From Sva-07 sp963715825 (GTDB lineage Bacteria; Actinomycetota; Acidimicrobiia; Acidimicrobiales; Ilumatobacteraceae): a DNA stretch of 64,000 bases. The translations under genes were made by a program, and so were the position numbers. Location: contig CAVQSI010000020.1 in assembly GCA_963715825.1 (NCBI GenBank), positions 186,001 to 250,000 of the forward strand. Reading direction: 5' to 3'. Positions 49,104 through 58,581 of this stretch are shown in pieces (position 1 is the first letter of the stretch; each line of letters starts with the position of its first letter). The notes under the pieces are model-generated. The model saw nothing but the letters and a program-made list of their open reading frames with translations. It did no database searches and was not told the DNA's origin.

Positions 49104-49409
49104 TCAGATGTCGCAGGCGTCGTCGGACGGGCCGCTGGCACGGAACTCGACGGCGAGCGACTTCGACAGGCGGCCCTTGGTGACCACACGCATCGACTCG
49201 GCCATGCCGATCAACGTGGGCGTGATCAGGATCTGGAACCGTTCGTGGCGCAGCTTGCGGTAGGCGCCGATGTTCTTTCCCTTGACGTTGGTGTCGACCG
49301 ACACCTCAGCGACCTTTCCTCAACCGGTGGGGCGGATGAAGTCGATCGACATCGTGCCGCCCTTGCGTTCGAGCAGCGCACGGGCGTCGTCGGTGATCTC
49401 GATGTTCAT
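49104..49409 (-). CDS. Putative selenoprotein with in-frame TGA (CC/Se-motif/HesB-like family)
   Basis: One frame of 102 codons from ATG 49409 to TGA 49104, broken only by TGA at codon 30 (49320-49322), read here as selenocysteine. The start has an SD-like GGAG 7 bases upstream and lies 2 bp after the rng stop. The protein reads MNIEITDDARALLERKGGTM, then SIDFIRPTG-U-GKVAEVSVD, followed by RHERFQILITPTLIGM and LSKSLAVEF, with a C-terminal Cys99. Coding bias continues on both sides of the TGA. A hairpin with a GGTC loop follows it (49290-49305). A small family of (seleno)proteins shares this layout, with Sec or Cys in a CC-like position and unknown function. The alternative is a pseudogene, or separate translation of the 66 codons from GTG 49304. 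Confidence 0.72.
49290..49305 (-). promoter_or_regulatory. Candidate bacterial SECIS element
   Basis: Perfect 6-bp stem GGTGTC/GACACC with a 4-nt GGTC apical loop, in the coding strand after the in-frame TGA. Counting the T of TGA as 1, the loop is at bases 24-27; in E. coli fdhF the same GGUC loop is at 22-25. The hairpin is embedded in codons that translate to EVSVDTN. Confidence 0.65.
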
Positions 49410-49411
49410 GC

Positions 49412-51310
49412 TCACTCCAGCAGGCTGTAGTCGACCCGGACGCCACGACCCTCGCAGTCGGGGCAGATCTCCGAGTACTCGGTGAGCAGCCCCTCACCGA
49501 TGCGTTTGCGGGTCATCTCGACGAGGCCCAGTTCGGTGATGTCGAACACCTGTGACCGGGTCTTGTCGCGAGCGAGCGCGTCGCGGAACTTCTCGATCAC
49601 CTTGGCCCGGTTGCCCTTGATCTCCATGTCGATGAAGTCGATCACGATGATGCCGCCGATGTCGCGCAGCCGCAGCTGCTTCGCGATCTCCTCGGCGGCC
49701 TCCATGTTGTTGTGGAACACGGTCTCTTCGAGGTTCGACTTGCCGACGTTCTTGCCGGTGTTGACGTCGATCACCGTGAGGGCCTCGGTGTGCTCGATGA
49801 TCAGCGAGCCGCCGGACGGCAGCCACACCTTGCGGTCGAGCGCCTTGTGGACCTGCTCGTGGATGTGGAACTTCTCGAACAGCGACAGCGCACCCTCGGC
49901 GTCGCCGGCGTCGTAGTACTCGATGCGATCGGCGAGCTCGGGATTGAAGGCGCCCACGTAGTCGCGGATCTCGTGGTACAGCCGCTCGTCGTCGATGACC
50001 ACACCGCGGTAGTCGGCGTTGAACTCCTCGCGGATCACCCGCACGGCCAGTTCGGGCTCGCGGTACAGCAGCGCCGGGCGCTGGGTCTTCGCCGCCTTCT
50101 CCGCGATCTGGTCCCACTGGCGCAGCAGGATCGTCATGTCGGCCACCAACTCGTCCTCGGTGGCGGTCTCGGCGGCCGTGCGCACGATCAGGCCGTGCTC
50201 GTCGGGCTTGACGCGGTCGAGGATGCCGCGCAGCCGCTTGCGGACGTCGTCGGACAGGCGCTTGGAGATTCCGTACGTCTTCGAGTTCGGGATCAGCACC
50301 ACGAATCGCCCCGGCAGCGACACCTCCTGGGTGAGGCGCGCCCCCTTGTGTGCGATCGGGTTCTTCGTGACCTGACAGGTGATGATCTGCTTGTTCTTGA
50401 GGATGTCCTCGATGCGCGGGTCCTTACCGCCCTCCAGCACGTCCTCAGGGTCGTACTGGACGTCACCGCGGTACAGCACCGCGTTCTTCGGCGTGGCGAT
50501 GTCGACGAAGGCGGCCTCCATGCCGGGCAGCACGTTCTGGATGCGCCCCACGTAGATGTTGCCGTGGATCTGGCTGACGTCGTCGGCCGGGCGGCTGACG
50601 TAGTGCTCGATCAGATTGCGGCCCTCGAGGACCGCCACCTGGGTCATCCCGGAACGAACCTGGACCGCCATGAAGTAGCGCCCGATCGGCTTGCCGTTGC
50701 GTTCACGGCCGCGGCGCTGCTCCAGCGTGGCGGCGTCGAGTTCGCCGCCATCGGAACGGCCCTTGCCGCGCCCTCGACCCCGACGGCTCTTCGACGAGCC
50801 CGACGGCTGGTCGTCGGAGGGACCCTCGGTGCGGCCACCTGCTCGATCACCCGAACTCCGACCCGAGCCGCCCTTCGACCCCGATCGGCGACGGCGCTTC
50901 TGGTTGCCACCGGACCGATCCTCGTCGGCCGCGGCCGACGCAGTAGTCGCCGGAGCGGGTGGTGGCGTGGTGGGCATCGGCATCGTGTCGCCGATGCGGG
51001 GCTTGCGTACGAGTGCCTTCTCGGCGGCCTCGGCGGAGGGGCGCCCCTCGCGCATCGGCCCGGGCAACTCGATGTCGTTGCGATCGTCCATCACGTCGGC
51101 GTCGACGTCACGTGCGGTCGAGTCGGCGGTCACGTCTGCGGTACCGCTGGTGCCCTGCCCGCTGCCACGACGTCGTTGGCCGCCGCGCGAACCACGGCGG
51201 CGTTTCGCTCCGGCGGAACTGGTGGGGCTGGTGGACGCGCCCGCGGGCGCGTCAGACGACGAGGTTTCGGTACTGGGTTCGGTCGAACGCTCGGAGTCGG
51301 TGTGATCCAT
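49412..51310 (-). CDS. rng: Ribonuclease E/G family endoribonuclease
   Basis: RNase E/G, 632 residues, central to mRNA decay and rRNA processing. The N-terminal 200 residues are disordered and Arg/Ser/Gly-rich, unlike E. coli RNase G but common in actinobacterial RNase E. The S1 domain follows (IEHYVSRPADDVSQIHGNIYVGRIQNVLPGMEAAFVDIATPKNAVLYRGDV), and the catalytic region has EHTEALTVIDVNTGKNVG and IGGIIVIDFIDM, which supply the two Mg-binding aspartates. The zinc-link motif is CPDCEGRG near the end. The ATG at 51310 has GAAGGGA upstream. The stop lies 2 bp before the selenoprotein ATG. Confidence 0.95.
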   Translation of the reverse strand: MDHTDSERSTEPSTETSSSDAPAGASTSPTSSAGAKRRRGSRGGQRRRGSGQGTSGTADVTADSTARDVDADVMDDRNDIELPGPMREGRPSAEAAEKALVRKPRIGDTMPMPTTPPPAPATTASAAADEDRSGGNQKRRRRSGSKGGSGRSSGDRAGGRTEGPSDDQPSGSSKSRRGRGRGKGRSDGGELDAATLEQRRGRERNGKPIGRYFMAVQVRSGMTQVAVLEGRNLIEHYVSRPADDVSQIHGNIYVGRIQNVLPGMEAAFVDIATPKNAVLYRGDVQYDPEDVLEGGKDPRIEDILKNKQIITCQVTKNPIAHKGARLTQEVSLPGRFVVLIPNSKTYGISKRLSDDVRKRLRGILDRVKPDEHGLIVRTAAETATEDELVADMTILLRQWDQIAEKAAKTQRPALLYREPELAVRVIREEFNADYRGVVIDDERLYHEIRDYVGAFNPELADRIEYYDAGDAEGALSLFEKFHIHEQVHKALDRKVWLPSGGSLIIEHTEALTVIDVNTGKNVGKSNLEETVFHNNMEAAEEIAKQLRLRDIGGIIVIDFIDMEIKGNRAKVIEKFRDALARDKTRSQVFDITELGLVEMTRKRIGEGLLTEYSEICPDCEGRGVRVDYSLLE

Positions 51311-51655
51311 GGGCGAAACGGTCCCTTCTGGCACGAGCGGCCGCAACGGCGCTCGGCGTGGCCCGTACCGTCTGCGCGGTGCAGTGGGGACGAGCCGATC
51401 GTGTACGTCGAGTCCGCCGGTTGACGGACTCGTTGCATGCGCCGGAGGTCAGCGCAACGAGCATGACGACGACCAACTCGGCCGCCGGTGACCAGGCCTC
51501 GACACGGCTCGGCATCGCGGGCGCACGGCTACCGGAAACGTCCGGGGTGTCGCTCGTGTTGGGGAGTCGTCCGATGTCGAAGGCCACTGGGACACGAATT
51601 CTACGCCGTCGCAGCCGTCCTGGCGGGATGGGCAGAGATTTGGGGGCTCACCCGG
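51311..51655 (-). other. Gap between rodA and rng: leader with a hairpin and a TAGAAT hexamer
   Basis: 345 bp without a clear gene. It contains an 8-bp hairpin (CGAGTCCG/CGGACTCG, loop 8, at 51409-51432) and a -10-like TAGAAT on the minus strand at 51598-51603, lacking a good -35. A weak frame (51587 to 51252) begins MAFDIGRLPNTSDTPDVS and contains a lipobox-like LTSGAC run, but it overlaps the rng start and later becomes Arg-rich, so I do not call it. Most likely this is an rng promoter and untranslated leader. Confidence 0.4.
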
Positions 51656-52810
51656 TCAACGCATGCGGCGCATGTGGACCGACTGCACGAGCCCGAACAG
51701 GGCGAAGTACACGATCAGGCCTGATCCGCCGTAGGAGATGAACGGCAACGGCAGGCCGGTGACCGGCATGATCTGCACCGTCATCGCCACGTTCTGGAAC
51801 GTCTGCCACAGCAGCATCGTGAACACGCCGGCACAGAAGTACGTACCCAGGAGGTCCCGCGACAGGTGCGCGATGCGCCAGATGCGCACGAGAGCGATCA
51901 CGATCAGCCCGAGCACCACGGACGAACCGACCAGGCCGAACTGCTCGCCGATCGCCGCAAACGGGAAATCGGCCCACATCACGGGGATGTCACGGCCGTT
52001 GGTGAGCGGTCCCTGCAGCCACCCCTTGCCCCACACGCCACCGGTACCGATCGCACGCATGGCGTTCTCGGCCTGGTACAGGTCGTCGGAGTCGGCGGCA
52101 CCGGGGTTGACGAGCGCCCGGATGCGCGCTGCCTGGTAGCTGTTGACGAGTCGTCCGACGAAGGCGGCGAGCACCGTTGCAACCGACAGCACCGTGATCA
52201 GAGCGATGTAGCGCGCCTTGGCGCCGGCGACGAGCAGAACGCCCATCGCCATCGACACCAGCACCGACGCCGAGCCGAGGTCGGGCTGGATGATCACGAG
52301 CACCGCGGGCGCACCGACGATCATCAGCCCGCCGAGGAATCGGGCGTACGACACCTCGTCGCTGCGTTCCTCGGCGAGGTACGCCGCCAGCATCAGCAGC
52401 GTCGTGAACTTGGCCATCTCGGCGGGCTGGAAGTTGAACGGTCCGAGGTCGAAGGAGATGCGATCCTCGCCGGAGGCGATACCGAGCAGGAACAGCAGCG
52501 TCAGCAGGACGAGAGTGAGGCCGTACAGGAAGCGGGCTCGGTCCTTCCACCACTCGTAGTCGACGGACATCACCACGACCATCACGACGACAGCGAGGAT
52601 CGCGAAGACGACCTGTCGGGTGGCGAACGCGTACGGATCGGCCGAGATGCGTGTCCTCGATGCCGAGAACACGACGAAGAACCCGATGATCGTCAGCGCG
52701 AACTGCACCGACATCAGGACCCAGTCGACGTTGCGGCTTGGGTCGGCCGGGCTGGCGCCGATGTTGCCGAGACCGGAGTCGGGTCGACGGGACAGGAACG
52801 AGGTCGCCAT
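51656..52810 (-). CDS. rodA: Rod-shape peptidoglycan glycosyltransferase RodA
   Basis: SEDS-family glycosyltransferase, 384 residues with about ten membrane segments, which polymerises lipid II during side-wall growth. The N-terminal cytosolic part precedes VDWVLMSVQFALTIIGFFVVFSASRTR; diagnostic loops are FQPAEMAKFTTLLMLAAYLA, IQPDLGSASVLVSMAMGVLLVAG, and the C-terminal MPVTGLPLPFISYGGSGLIVYFALFGLVQSV. The large extracytoplasmic loop carries WGKGWLQGPLTNGRDIPVMWADFPFAAIGEQFG. It lies 6 bp downstream of the PBP2 gene, its enzymatic partner. Confidence 0.97.
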   Translation of the reverse strand: MATSFLSRRPDSGLGNIGASPADPSRNVDWVLMSVQFALTIIGFFVVFSASRTRISADPYAFATRQVVFAILAVVVMVVVMSVDYEWWKDRARFLYGLTLVLLTLLFLLGIASGEDRISFDLGPFNFQPAEMAKFTTLLMLAAYLAEERSDEVSYARFLGGLMIVGAPAVLVIIQPDLGSASVLVSMAMGVLLVAGAKARYIALITVLSVATVLAAFVGRLVNSYQAARIRALVNPGAADSDDLYQAENAMRAIGTGGVWGKGWLQGPLTNGRDIPVMWADFPFAAIGEQFGLVGSSVVLGLIVIALVRIWRIAHLSRDLLGTYFCAGVFTMLLWQTFQNVAMTVQIMPVTGLPLPFISYGGSGLIVYFALFGLVQSVHMRRMR

Positions 52811-52816
52811 CGGCGG

Positions 52817-55036
52817 CTACTCGGTGGTCTGTACGTTCGAGAAGCGACCGTCGAAGCAGCGTGTGTCGGCGAGCTCACGGGCCGGCGCGGCGACCAGCAC
52901 GTTCGTGTCGAGCGCATCGGAGAGCCGTACCGGGTCCGCCTGGGTGAGCCCTGACATCTGCATGAACAGACACTTGACGACCGGAGCGGCCGCCTGCGAG
53001 CCGTAGCCCGACTTTTCGAGATACGCGCTCACCGTGTACGGCCTCGACGGGTCGCGGCTGTAGGCCGCGAACGCGGACGAGTCGTTCCACGGGTAGTTGC
53101 CGGCACCCTGGGCCGTGCCGGTCTTTCCGGCGAGCGGGATGGCGCCTGGGGTCTCGCGGTAGTAGTAGAACAGCTTCTCGCCGGTGGTCGACCGGTAGCC
53201 GCTCGAGGTCTGGGTACCCGGCCCGGTGATGACGCGTTGGAGACCACGATCGATCTCGTCCCACGATTCCTGGGCGAGTGGGAGTTGACGGATGACCTCA
53301 CCGGCCACGTTGGGTTCCTGTGCGAGCTGTGCCTGGGTCAGGTCGGCATAGCCCTGCACAGCAGAGTCGGGGACGCCGGGCTGGTACACGGCCTTGATGA
53401 TCTCGGGCTTCATCACGAAGCCCTTGTTGGCGATGGTCGAGTAGCCCATCGCGAGTTGCAGCGGCGACGCCGACAGCAGACCCTGGCCGATCGCCAGCTG
53501 GACGTTGTCGCCGGTGAAGTACCCCGACGCTTCGGACTCGCTGATGACGCCGCGTTCGCCGTACTCGGCCTTGAGCTCGGCGTCGGGCACCGTGCCGTCG
53601 AAGGCGTAGGGCAGTGCGATGCCGGGGTCGGAACCGAAACCGAACTTGCGCACCTCCTCCTGCAGGATCGGCTCGTAGTTGTTCTCGGTCATGATCGTCT
53701 CGCCGATGCGGTAGTAGAACGTGTCCGACGACACGGCGAGCGAGGTCTCGACGTCGACCGAGCCATAGACACATGGCCGCCCGTTGAAGCTGCACGTGGC
53801 GTTGCGATACACGCAGCGCACGAGCCCTTCGTTGCACTTGTCCTCTTCGACCGACTCCATGCGGTAGGTGCCCTCGTCGACGTAGTAGTCGTTGATGCCC
53901 AGCAGCCCGGTGTCGAGTGCCGCGAAGGCGACGAACGGCTTGAACGTCGAGCCGAGGTTGTAGCGACCCTGGATCGCCCGGTTGACGAGGATCGATTCGT
54001 CGGGGTCGATCGGGTCGCCGTTCGCGTCGACCGACGGGAAGATCTCGTCGAACTTGCCGTCGCCCAGATCGGATTCGAACCACCGGTTGTCGAACGTCGG
54101 ATAGCTGGCCAGCGCGATGATCTGGCCGTTCTGGTAGTTCTGCACGACGACCGATCCTGCCGGCGCCTTGTACGGAACTTCGCGTGGGTACTCAGGGAAC
54201 ACCAACTCCTCGAAGTTGGTCTCCGGGTCGCGGGGGTTGATCGCGATCTGCTGCTGGCGGATCTTCAGCTGGGTCTCGAGCGCCTGCTCGGCGAACTGCT
54301 GCTGGTCGAGATCGATCGTGAGCTGAACGTCGTTGCCGTTGATGGGCGGCACTCGTCGCACCTCGCGCACGATCCGGCTGGCGTTGTCGACCTCGTAGGT
54401 CACGTAGCCCCACTTGCCGTGGAGTTCCTCCTCCATGCTCAGTTCGATCCCGAACTGGCCGACGCGCTCGTTGAGGTAGTACCCCTTGCTCTGGTAGAAG
54501 TCCTTGGTCTCGGCGGTGATGCGTCCCATGTAGCCCACGACATGGCTGGCGATCGGAGCGTACGGATACACGCGTCGCGACTGTTCGAGGATCTGGACAC
54601 CCGGGAGGTCTTCGACTCGTTCCTGAATGGCGATGGCGGTGCGCTCGTCGATGTCCTCGGCGACCGGCATCGGCAGGAACGGGCTGTACACCTCGCTGTC
54701 GAAGCGGGCCTCCATCTCCTCGACCGGGACGTCGACCCAGCCCGACAGGCGACGGAAGATCTCGGCGCGGTTGTCGCTGTTTCGGATGACTTCCCAGTCG
54801 ACGCCGACGGTGAGGACCCGGTCGTTGTCGGCGAGGATGCGGCCCTCGGCATCGAAGATGCGGCCGCGCTCGGGCAGCAGCGGAACGGTGCGCAGTTTCG
54901 TCGTGTCGACCTTGGCCTGCAGCGACTCCTGCTCGACGGTCTGGAGGAACCACAGACGTGCGCCGACCACACCGAACAACAGCATCCCCACGAGCGCGAG
55001 CATGCCGAGGCGGGCCGCGCGCTTGTCAGCGGCCAT
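52817..55036 (-). CDS. mrdA: Penicillin-binding protein 2 (elongasome transpeptidase)
   Basis: Class B PBP, 739 residues, crosslinking side-wall peptidoglycan together with RodA. A single N-terminal membrane anchor (LGMLALVGMLLFGVVGARLWFL) precedes the dimerisation domain (LPERGRIFDAEGRILADND). The active-site S-T-F-K is at residues 363-366, S-S-D at 436-438, and LAGKTGTAQ is the KTG box. An insertion just before SSD holds four cysteines at 401, 408, 415 and 422, spaced exactly seven residues. It follows mreD; an AT-rich 137-bp gap could carry its own promoter. Confidence 0.97.
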   Translation of the reverse strand: MAADKRAARLGMLALVGMLLFGVVGARLWFLQTVEQESLQAKVDTTKLRTVPLLPERGRIFDAEGRILADNDRVLTVGVDWEVIRNSDNRAEIFRRLSGWVDVPVEEMEARFDSEVYSPFLPMPVAEDIDERTAIAIQERVEDLPGVQILEQSRRVYPYAPIASHVVGYMGRITAETKDFYQSKGYYLNERVGQFGIELSMEEELHGKWGYVTYEVDNASRIVREVRRVPPINGNDVQLTIDLDQQQFAEQALETQLKIRQQQIAINPRDPETNFEELVFPEYPREVPYKAPAGSVVVQNYQNGQIIALASYPTFDNRWFESDLGDGKFDEIFPSVDANGDPIDPDESILVNRAIQGRYNLGSTFKPFVAFAALDTGLLGINDYYVDEGTYRMESVEEDKCNEGLVRCVYRNATCSFNGRPCVYGSVDVETSLAVSSDTFYYRIGETIMTENNYEPILQEEVRKFGFGSDPGIALPYAFDGTVPDAELKAEYGERGVISESEASGYFTGDNVQLAIGQGLLSASPLQLAMGYSTIANKGFVMKPEIIKAVYQPGVPDSAVQGYADLTQAQLAQEPNVAGEVIRQLPLAQESWDEIDRGLQRVITGPGTQTSSGYRSTTGEKLFYYYRETPGAIPLAGKTGTAQGAGNYPWNDSSAFAAYSRDPSRPYTVSAYLEKSGYGSQAAAPVVKCLFMQMSGLTQADPVRLSDALDTNVLVAAPARELADTRCFDGRFSNVQTTE

Positions 55037-55173
55037 GCGGCATCAGCCCGTTGCTCCACATCGGTTCCATCATGACTGCTCGTATGTTACAAACGTGTTG
55101 CAGCCAACGGGCGGCAGGGACTCCGAGAACTCGGTGAGAGTTCGGGTGCGCCGACCTGTGACCGACCCGTGAC

Positions 55174-55713
55174 TCACGACGTCGATTCGGCGACCGGCTG
55201 TTTCCACTCGGGTCGACGCATCCGCAGGCACCACCGGGCGAGCGGCACCAGTAGCGGACTCATCACGGCCGCGGCGGCCGCGACCACGGCGAGCACCACG
55301 CCGAGCTGTCGTTGAAACGGCTCGGACTCGCCGATGAAGGCTCGCAGCAGCGGGATCATCGCCACGCCGGCGGCGGTGCCCAGCGCGGTGAAGATCGCCT
55401 CGAGCCACCAGTGCGGATCGGCGGCGATCAGCGCCAGCAGTCCTCCGACCGCACCGGCGATCGTCATCGCCGTCGCCGACGATCCGAGCGGCGTCCCCTC
55501 GGCGAGGTCGAACATGATGCCGAGGGTGAACCCGACGATGGCGCCGCGTTCACTCCCCCCGGCGACACCGGCGGCGGCGGCCATCGCCATCATCAACTGG
55601 ACGATCACGCCACCGAACTGGATCTCGACGAAGAGCGTTCGCTGCAGAGCGAGCAGGATCAACCCGAGCGGGATGACCCGCACCAGCGGGCCCTGAAGGA
55701 ACGACGCGAACAT
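55174..55713 (-). CDS. mreD: Rod shape-determining membrane protein MreD
   Basis: Membrane protein of 179 residues with about five to six hydrophobic segments, part of the MreBCD elongasome. It has the family pattern: short N-terminus (ASFLQGPLVRVIPLGLILLALQRTLFVEI), GERGAIVGFTLGIMFDLAEGTPLG-like inner motif (here SERGAIVGFTLGIMFDLAEG), and ALTALGTAAGVAMIPLLRAF-like later helices. It follows mreC by 6 bp. MreD is one of the weakest conserved shape proteins; context makes the call firm. Confidence 0.92.
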   Translation of the reverse strand: MFASFLQGPLVRVIPLGLILLALQRTLFVEIQFGGVIVQLMMAMAAAAGVAGGSERGAIVGFTLGIMFDLAEGTPLGSSATAMTIAGAVGGLLALIAADPHWWLEAIFTALGTAAGVAMIPLLRAFIGESEPFQRQLGVVLAVVAAAAAVMSPLLVPLARWCLRMRRPEWKQPVAESTS

Positions 55714-55719
55714 CGACGA

Positions 55720-56955
55720 TCAATCGTCGACTTCGGAGAGCGGCTTGTACAGCACGACTCGCACGAAGTTCAACCGAGCGAGATCGGCGTAGAGCTCGAC
55801 GTCGAGCAACGGCCCTCCCGACCCCGGACGATCGGCGCGGTTGACGACGCGCCCGACCGGAATCCCCGTCGGCGCCAGACTCTCGGATCCGCCGGCGGTC
55901 TCGACGAGGTCGCCGGCGACCAGCTCCGACAGCGACGGTGAGTCCTGCACGAACTTGATCTGCGGCAGGCGCAGGCGGCCGCGCCCTTCGAGCGCGCCGT
56001 ACTCCTTCTCGATCACCTCGGGCACCGTCGTCGTGGTGGTCGTGGTGGTGGTTGCTCCGGCTGTGCCCTCGGTCGCGACCGCTTCCCCCTCAGGCACGGT
56101 GGTCGTGGTCGTGCCCGACTGCTCGGCCTGCGCAGCGAGCCGATCGAGACCGGCGATCTGTTCCGCGGTGAGCGCCCGGCCCGTGAGCGGGTCGATCAGC
56201 GGCTGGCCGTTGGCGCCCACCACGGTCCCCGGCAGCGTCGTGTCGGGCACGGGTGAGCCGTCGGGCAGCGTCACGCCGGGAACGATCGGGCCCAATGGCC
56301 GCGGGATGGTCGTGGTGGTGGTGCCGGCGGCGGCGATCTCGGAGGGGCTGAGTCCTGACGGCGACGTGTTGGTCGGGAACACGTCGTCGGCCGCTGACGC
56401 CGAGGTGACCTTGACGGCCACGGTGTACCGACTGTCGGTGACGAGCATCACGCGTGCGGTGGTGCGCGTCACCTGGGTGACCTTGCCGACGAGTCCGGCC
56501 TGGTTGACCACGGCCATCCCGACGTCGATGCCGCTCGAGCTCCCCTTGTTGATCTCGATCACCTGGTCGAGGTTGCTGACGGCACGCCCGACGACGCGGG
56601 CGACCTCGGTGTCGATGCCCGACAGCGACGGGAGGCTGTAGAGGGCCTGGAGCTCCTTGCCCTCGATCACGGCGGCCTCCGCTGCTGCTTGGGTGCCGAT
56701 CAACCGGTCGACCTGCTCCTGCAACGCGATGTTCTCCCGTTCGAGATCGTCGTAGTTGCTGATGCCGTGCCAGATCCGTTCGATCGGGTTGGTCACCACG
56801 TTCGTGGCCGTCTCGACCGGCCGCATCACCTGCTCGAAGCCCTCCCGTGCGGCATCGATTGCCGGGTTGCCGCGCATGTCCAGCGTGAGCAGGAGGGCGG
56901 TGGTGAGCAGCAACGCGAGGATGACTCGCTTGCGCCCGACGGAGTAGATGGCCAT
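55720..56955 (-). CDS. mreC: Rod shape-determining protein MreC with a large Thr-rich insertion
   Basis: Periplasmic scaffold of the elongasome, here 411 residues against about 280 usually. Membrane segment near residues 10-26, coiled-coil (LERENIALQEQVDRLIG) near 71-87, first beta-barrel with ARVVGRAVSNLDQVIEINKGSSSGIDVGMAVVNQAGLVGKV. An insertion of about 125 residues (187-313) sits between barrel parts, with Thr runs at 212-216, 282-286 and 302-310. The second barrel ends TGIPVGRVVNRADRPGSGGPLLDVELYADLARLNFVRVVLY. The start codon follows a CCA-rich repeat with no Shine-Dalgarno. Confidence 0.93.
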   Translation of the reverse strand: MAIYSVGRKRVILALLLTTALLLTLDMRGNPAIDAAREGFEQVMRPVETATNVVTNPIERIWHGISNYDDLERENIALQEQVDRLIGTQAAAEAAVIEGKELQALYSLPSLSGIDTEVARVVGRAVSNLDQVIEINKGSSSGIDVGMAVVNQAGLVGKVTQVTRTTARVMLVTDSRYTVAVKVTSASAADDVFPTNTSPSGLSPSEIAAAGTTTTTIPRPLGPIVPGVTLPDGSPVPDTTLPGTVVGANGQPLIDPLTGRALTAEQIAGLDRLAAQAEQSGTTTTTVPEGEAVATEGTAGATTTTTTTTTVPEVIEKEYGALEGRGRLRLPQIKFVQDSPSLSELVAGDLVETAGGSESLAPTGIPVGRVVNRADRPGSGGPLLDVELYADLARLNFVRVVLYKPLSEVDD

Positions 56956-56984
56956 GGTGGTCGTGGTGGTCGTGGTGGTGGTGG
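56956..56984 (-). repeat. CCA/CGA trinucleotide tract upstream of mreC
   Basis: 29-nt tract of ACC and ACG triplets immediately before the mreC ATG, replacing the expected purine-rich ribosome binding site. Read in the mreC frame it would encode nine threonines, but no start codon precedes it in frame. It may be a leaky remnant of threonine-rich coding sequence or allow SD-independent initiation. Confidence 0.55.
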
Positions 56985-57008
56985 ACGAACGTCGGCGACG
57001 CCGACGCG

Positions 57009-58043
<1,035 letters not shown>

Positions 58044-58123
58044 TGGCTGGCCACCTTTCGCGAGCTGTCACAAGATGCCTGGTCCGGCACTCCAACCGTG
58101 CCAGGAACCGGAATCTTGAAATG

Positions 58124-58534
58124 TTACAGATTGGGGAAGAAAATCCCGATCTCGCGCTCGGCCGATGTCAGCGAGTCACTGCCGTGGACCAGGTTCTCGG
58201 TGAAGAGGATGCCGAGATCGCCACGGATGGTGCCCGGTGCGGCCGTGCGCGGGTTCGTGGCCCCCATCATCGCACGAACGACCTCCCAGGTGTCCTCGGG
58301 GCCCTCGATCACCATGGCGACGACCGGGCCGCGGCTCATGAACTCGACGAGGTCGGTGTAGAACCCCTTGCCGACGTGTTCTTCGTAGTGGCGCGCCAGC
58401 GTGTCGGCGTCGAGCGTGCGGATGTCCATCGCCACGATGTCGAGGTTCTTGGCCTCGAATCGCGAGACGATCTCGCCGACGAGCTTGCGCTCCACGGCAT
58501 CGGGCTTGAGCAGGACAAGTGTGCGATCAGACAT
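58124..58534 (-). CDS. ndk: Nucleoside-diphosphate kinase
   Basis: Housekeeping kinase (136 residues) that equilibrates nucleoside di- and triphosphates through a phosphohistidine. Sequence has RTLVLLKPDAVERKLVGEIVSRFEAKNL, MSRGPVVAMVIEGPEDTWEVVRAMMGATNPRTAAPGTIRGDLG and the catalytic histidine in NLVHGSDSLTSAEREI. The ending FFPNL is slightly shorter than the usual FF...E. It lies between folC and mreB on the same strand, a common actinobacterial order. Confidence 0.98.
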   Translation of the reverse strand: MSDRTLVLLKPDAVERKLVGEIVSRFEAKNLDIVAMDIRTLDADTLARHYEEHVGKGFYTDLVEFMSRGPVVAMVIEGPEDTWEVVRAMMGATNPRTAAPGTIRGDLGILFTENLVHGSDSLTSAEREIGIFFPNL

Positions 58535-58581
58535 GTCGCATCAAGCTATCGGCCCTCACCACGAGTCCGTGGGCGGAAGGT

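Noticed and set aside
49104..49304. A separate 66-codon gene starting at GTG
   Set aside because: A GAGGAAAGG upstream could serve as RBS, but the frame continues seamlessly from the upstream ATG across one TGA with homologous-looking N-terminus, so the Sec reading explains more.
51252..51587. 111-codon frame with a lipobox-like LTSGAC run in the rodA-rng gap
   Set aside because: Overlaps the rng start, loses coding bias in its second half, and the hydrophobic run begins too far from the start for a signal peptide.
52817..55173. TGTAACAT word upstream of mrdA and again at the end of ndk, as a shared promoter
   Set aside because: Only two occurrences, one of which includes the ndk stop codon; no matching -35 was found.
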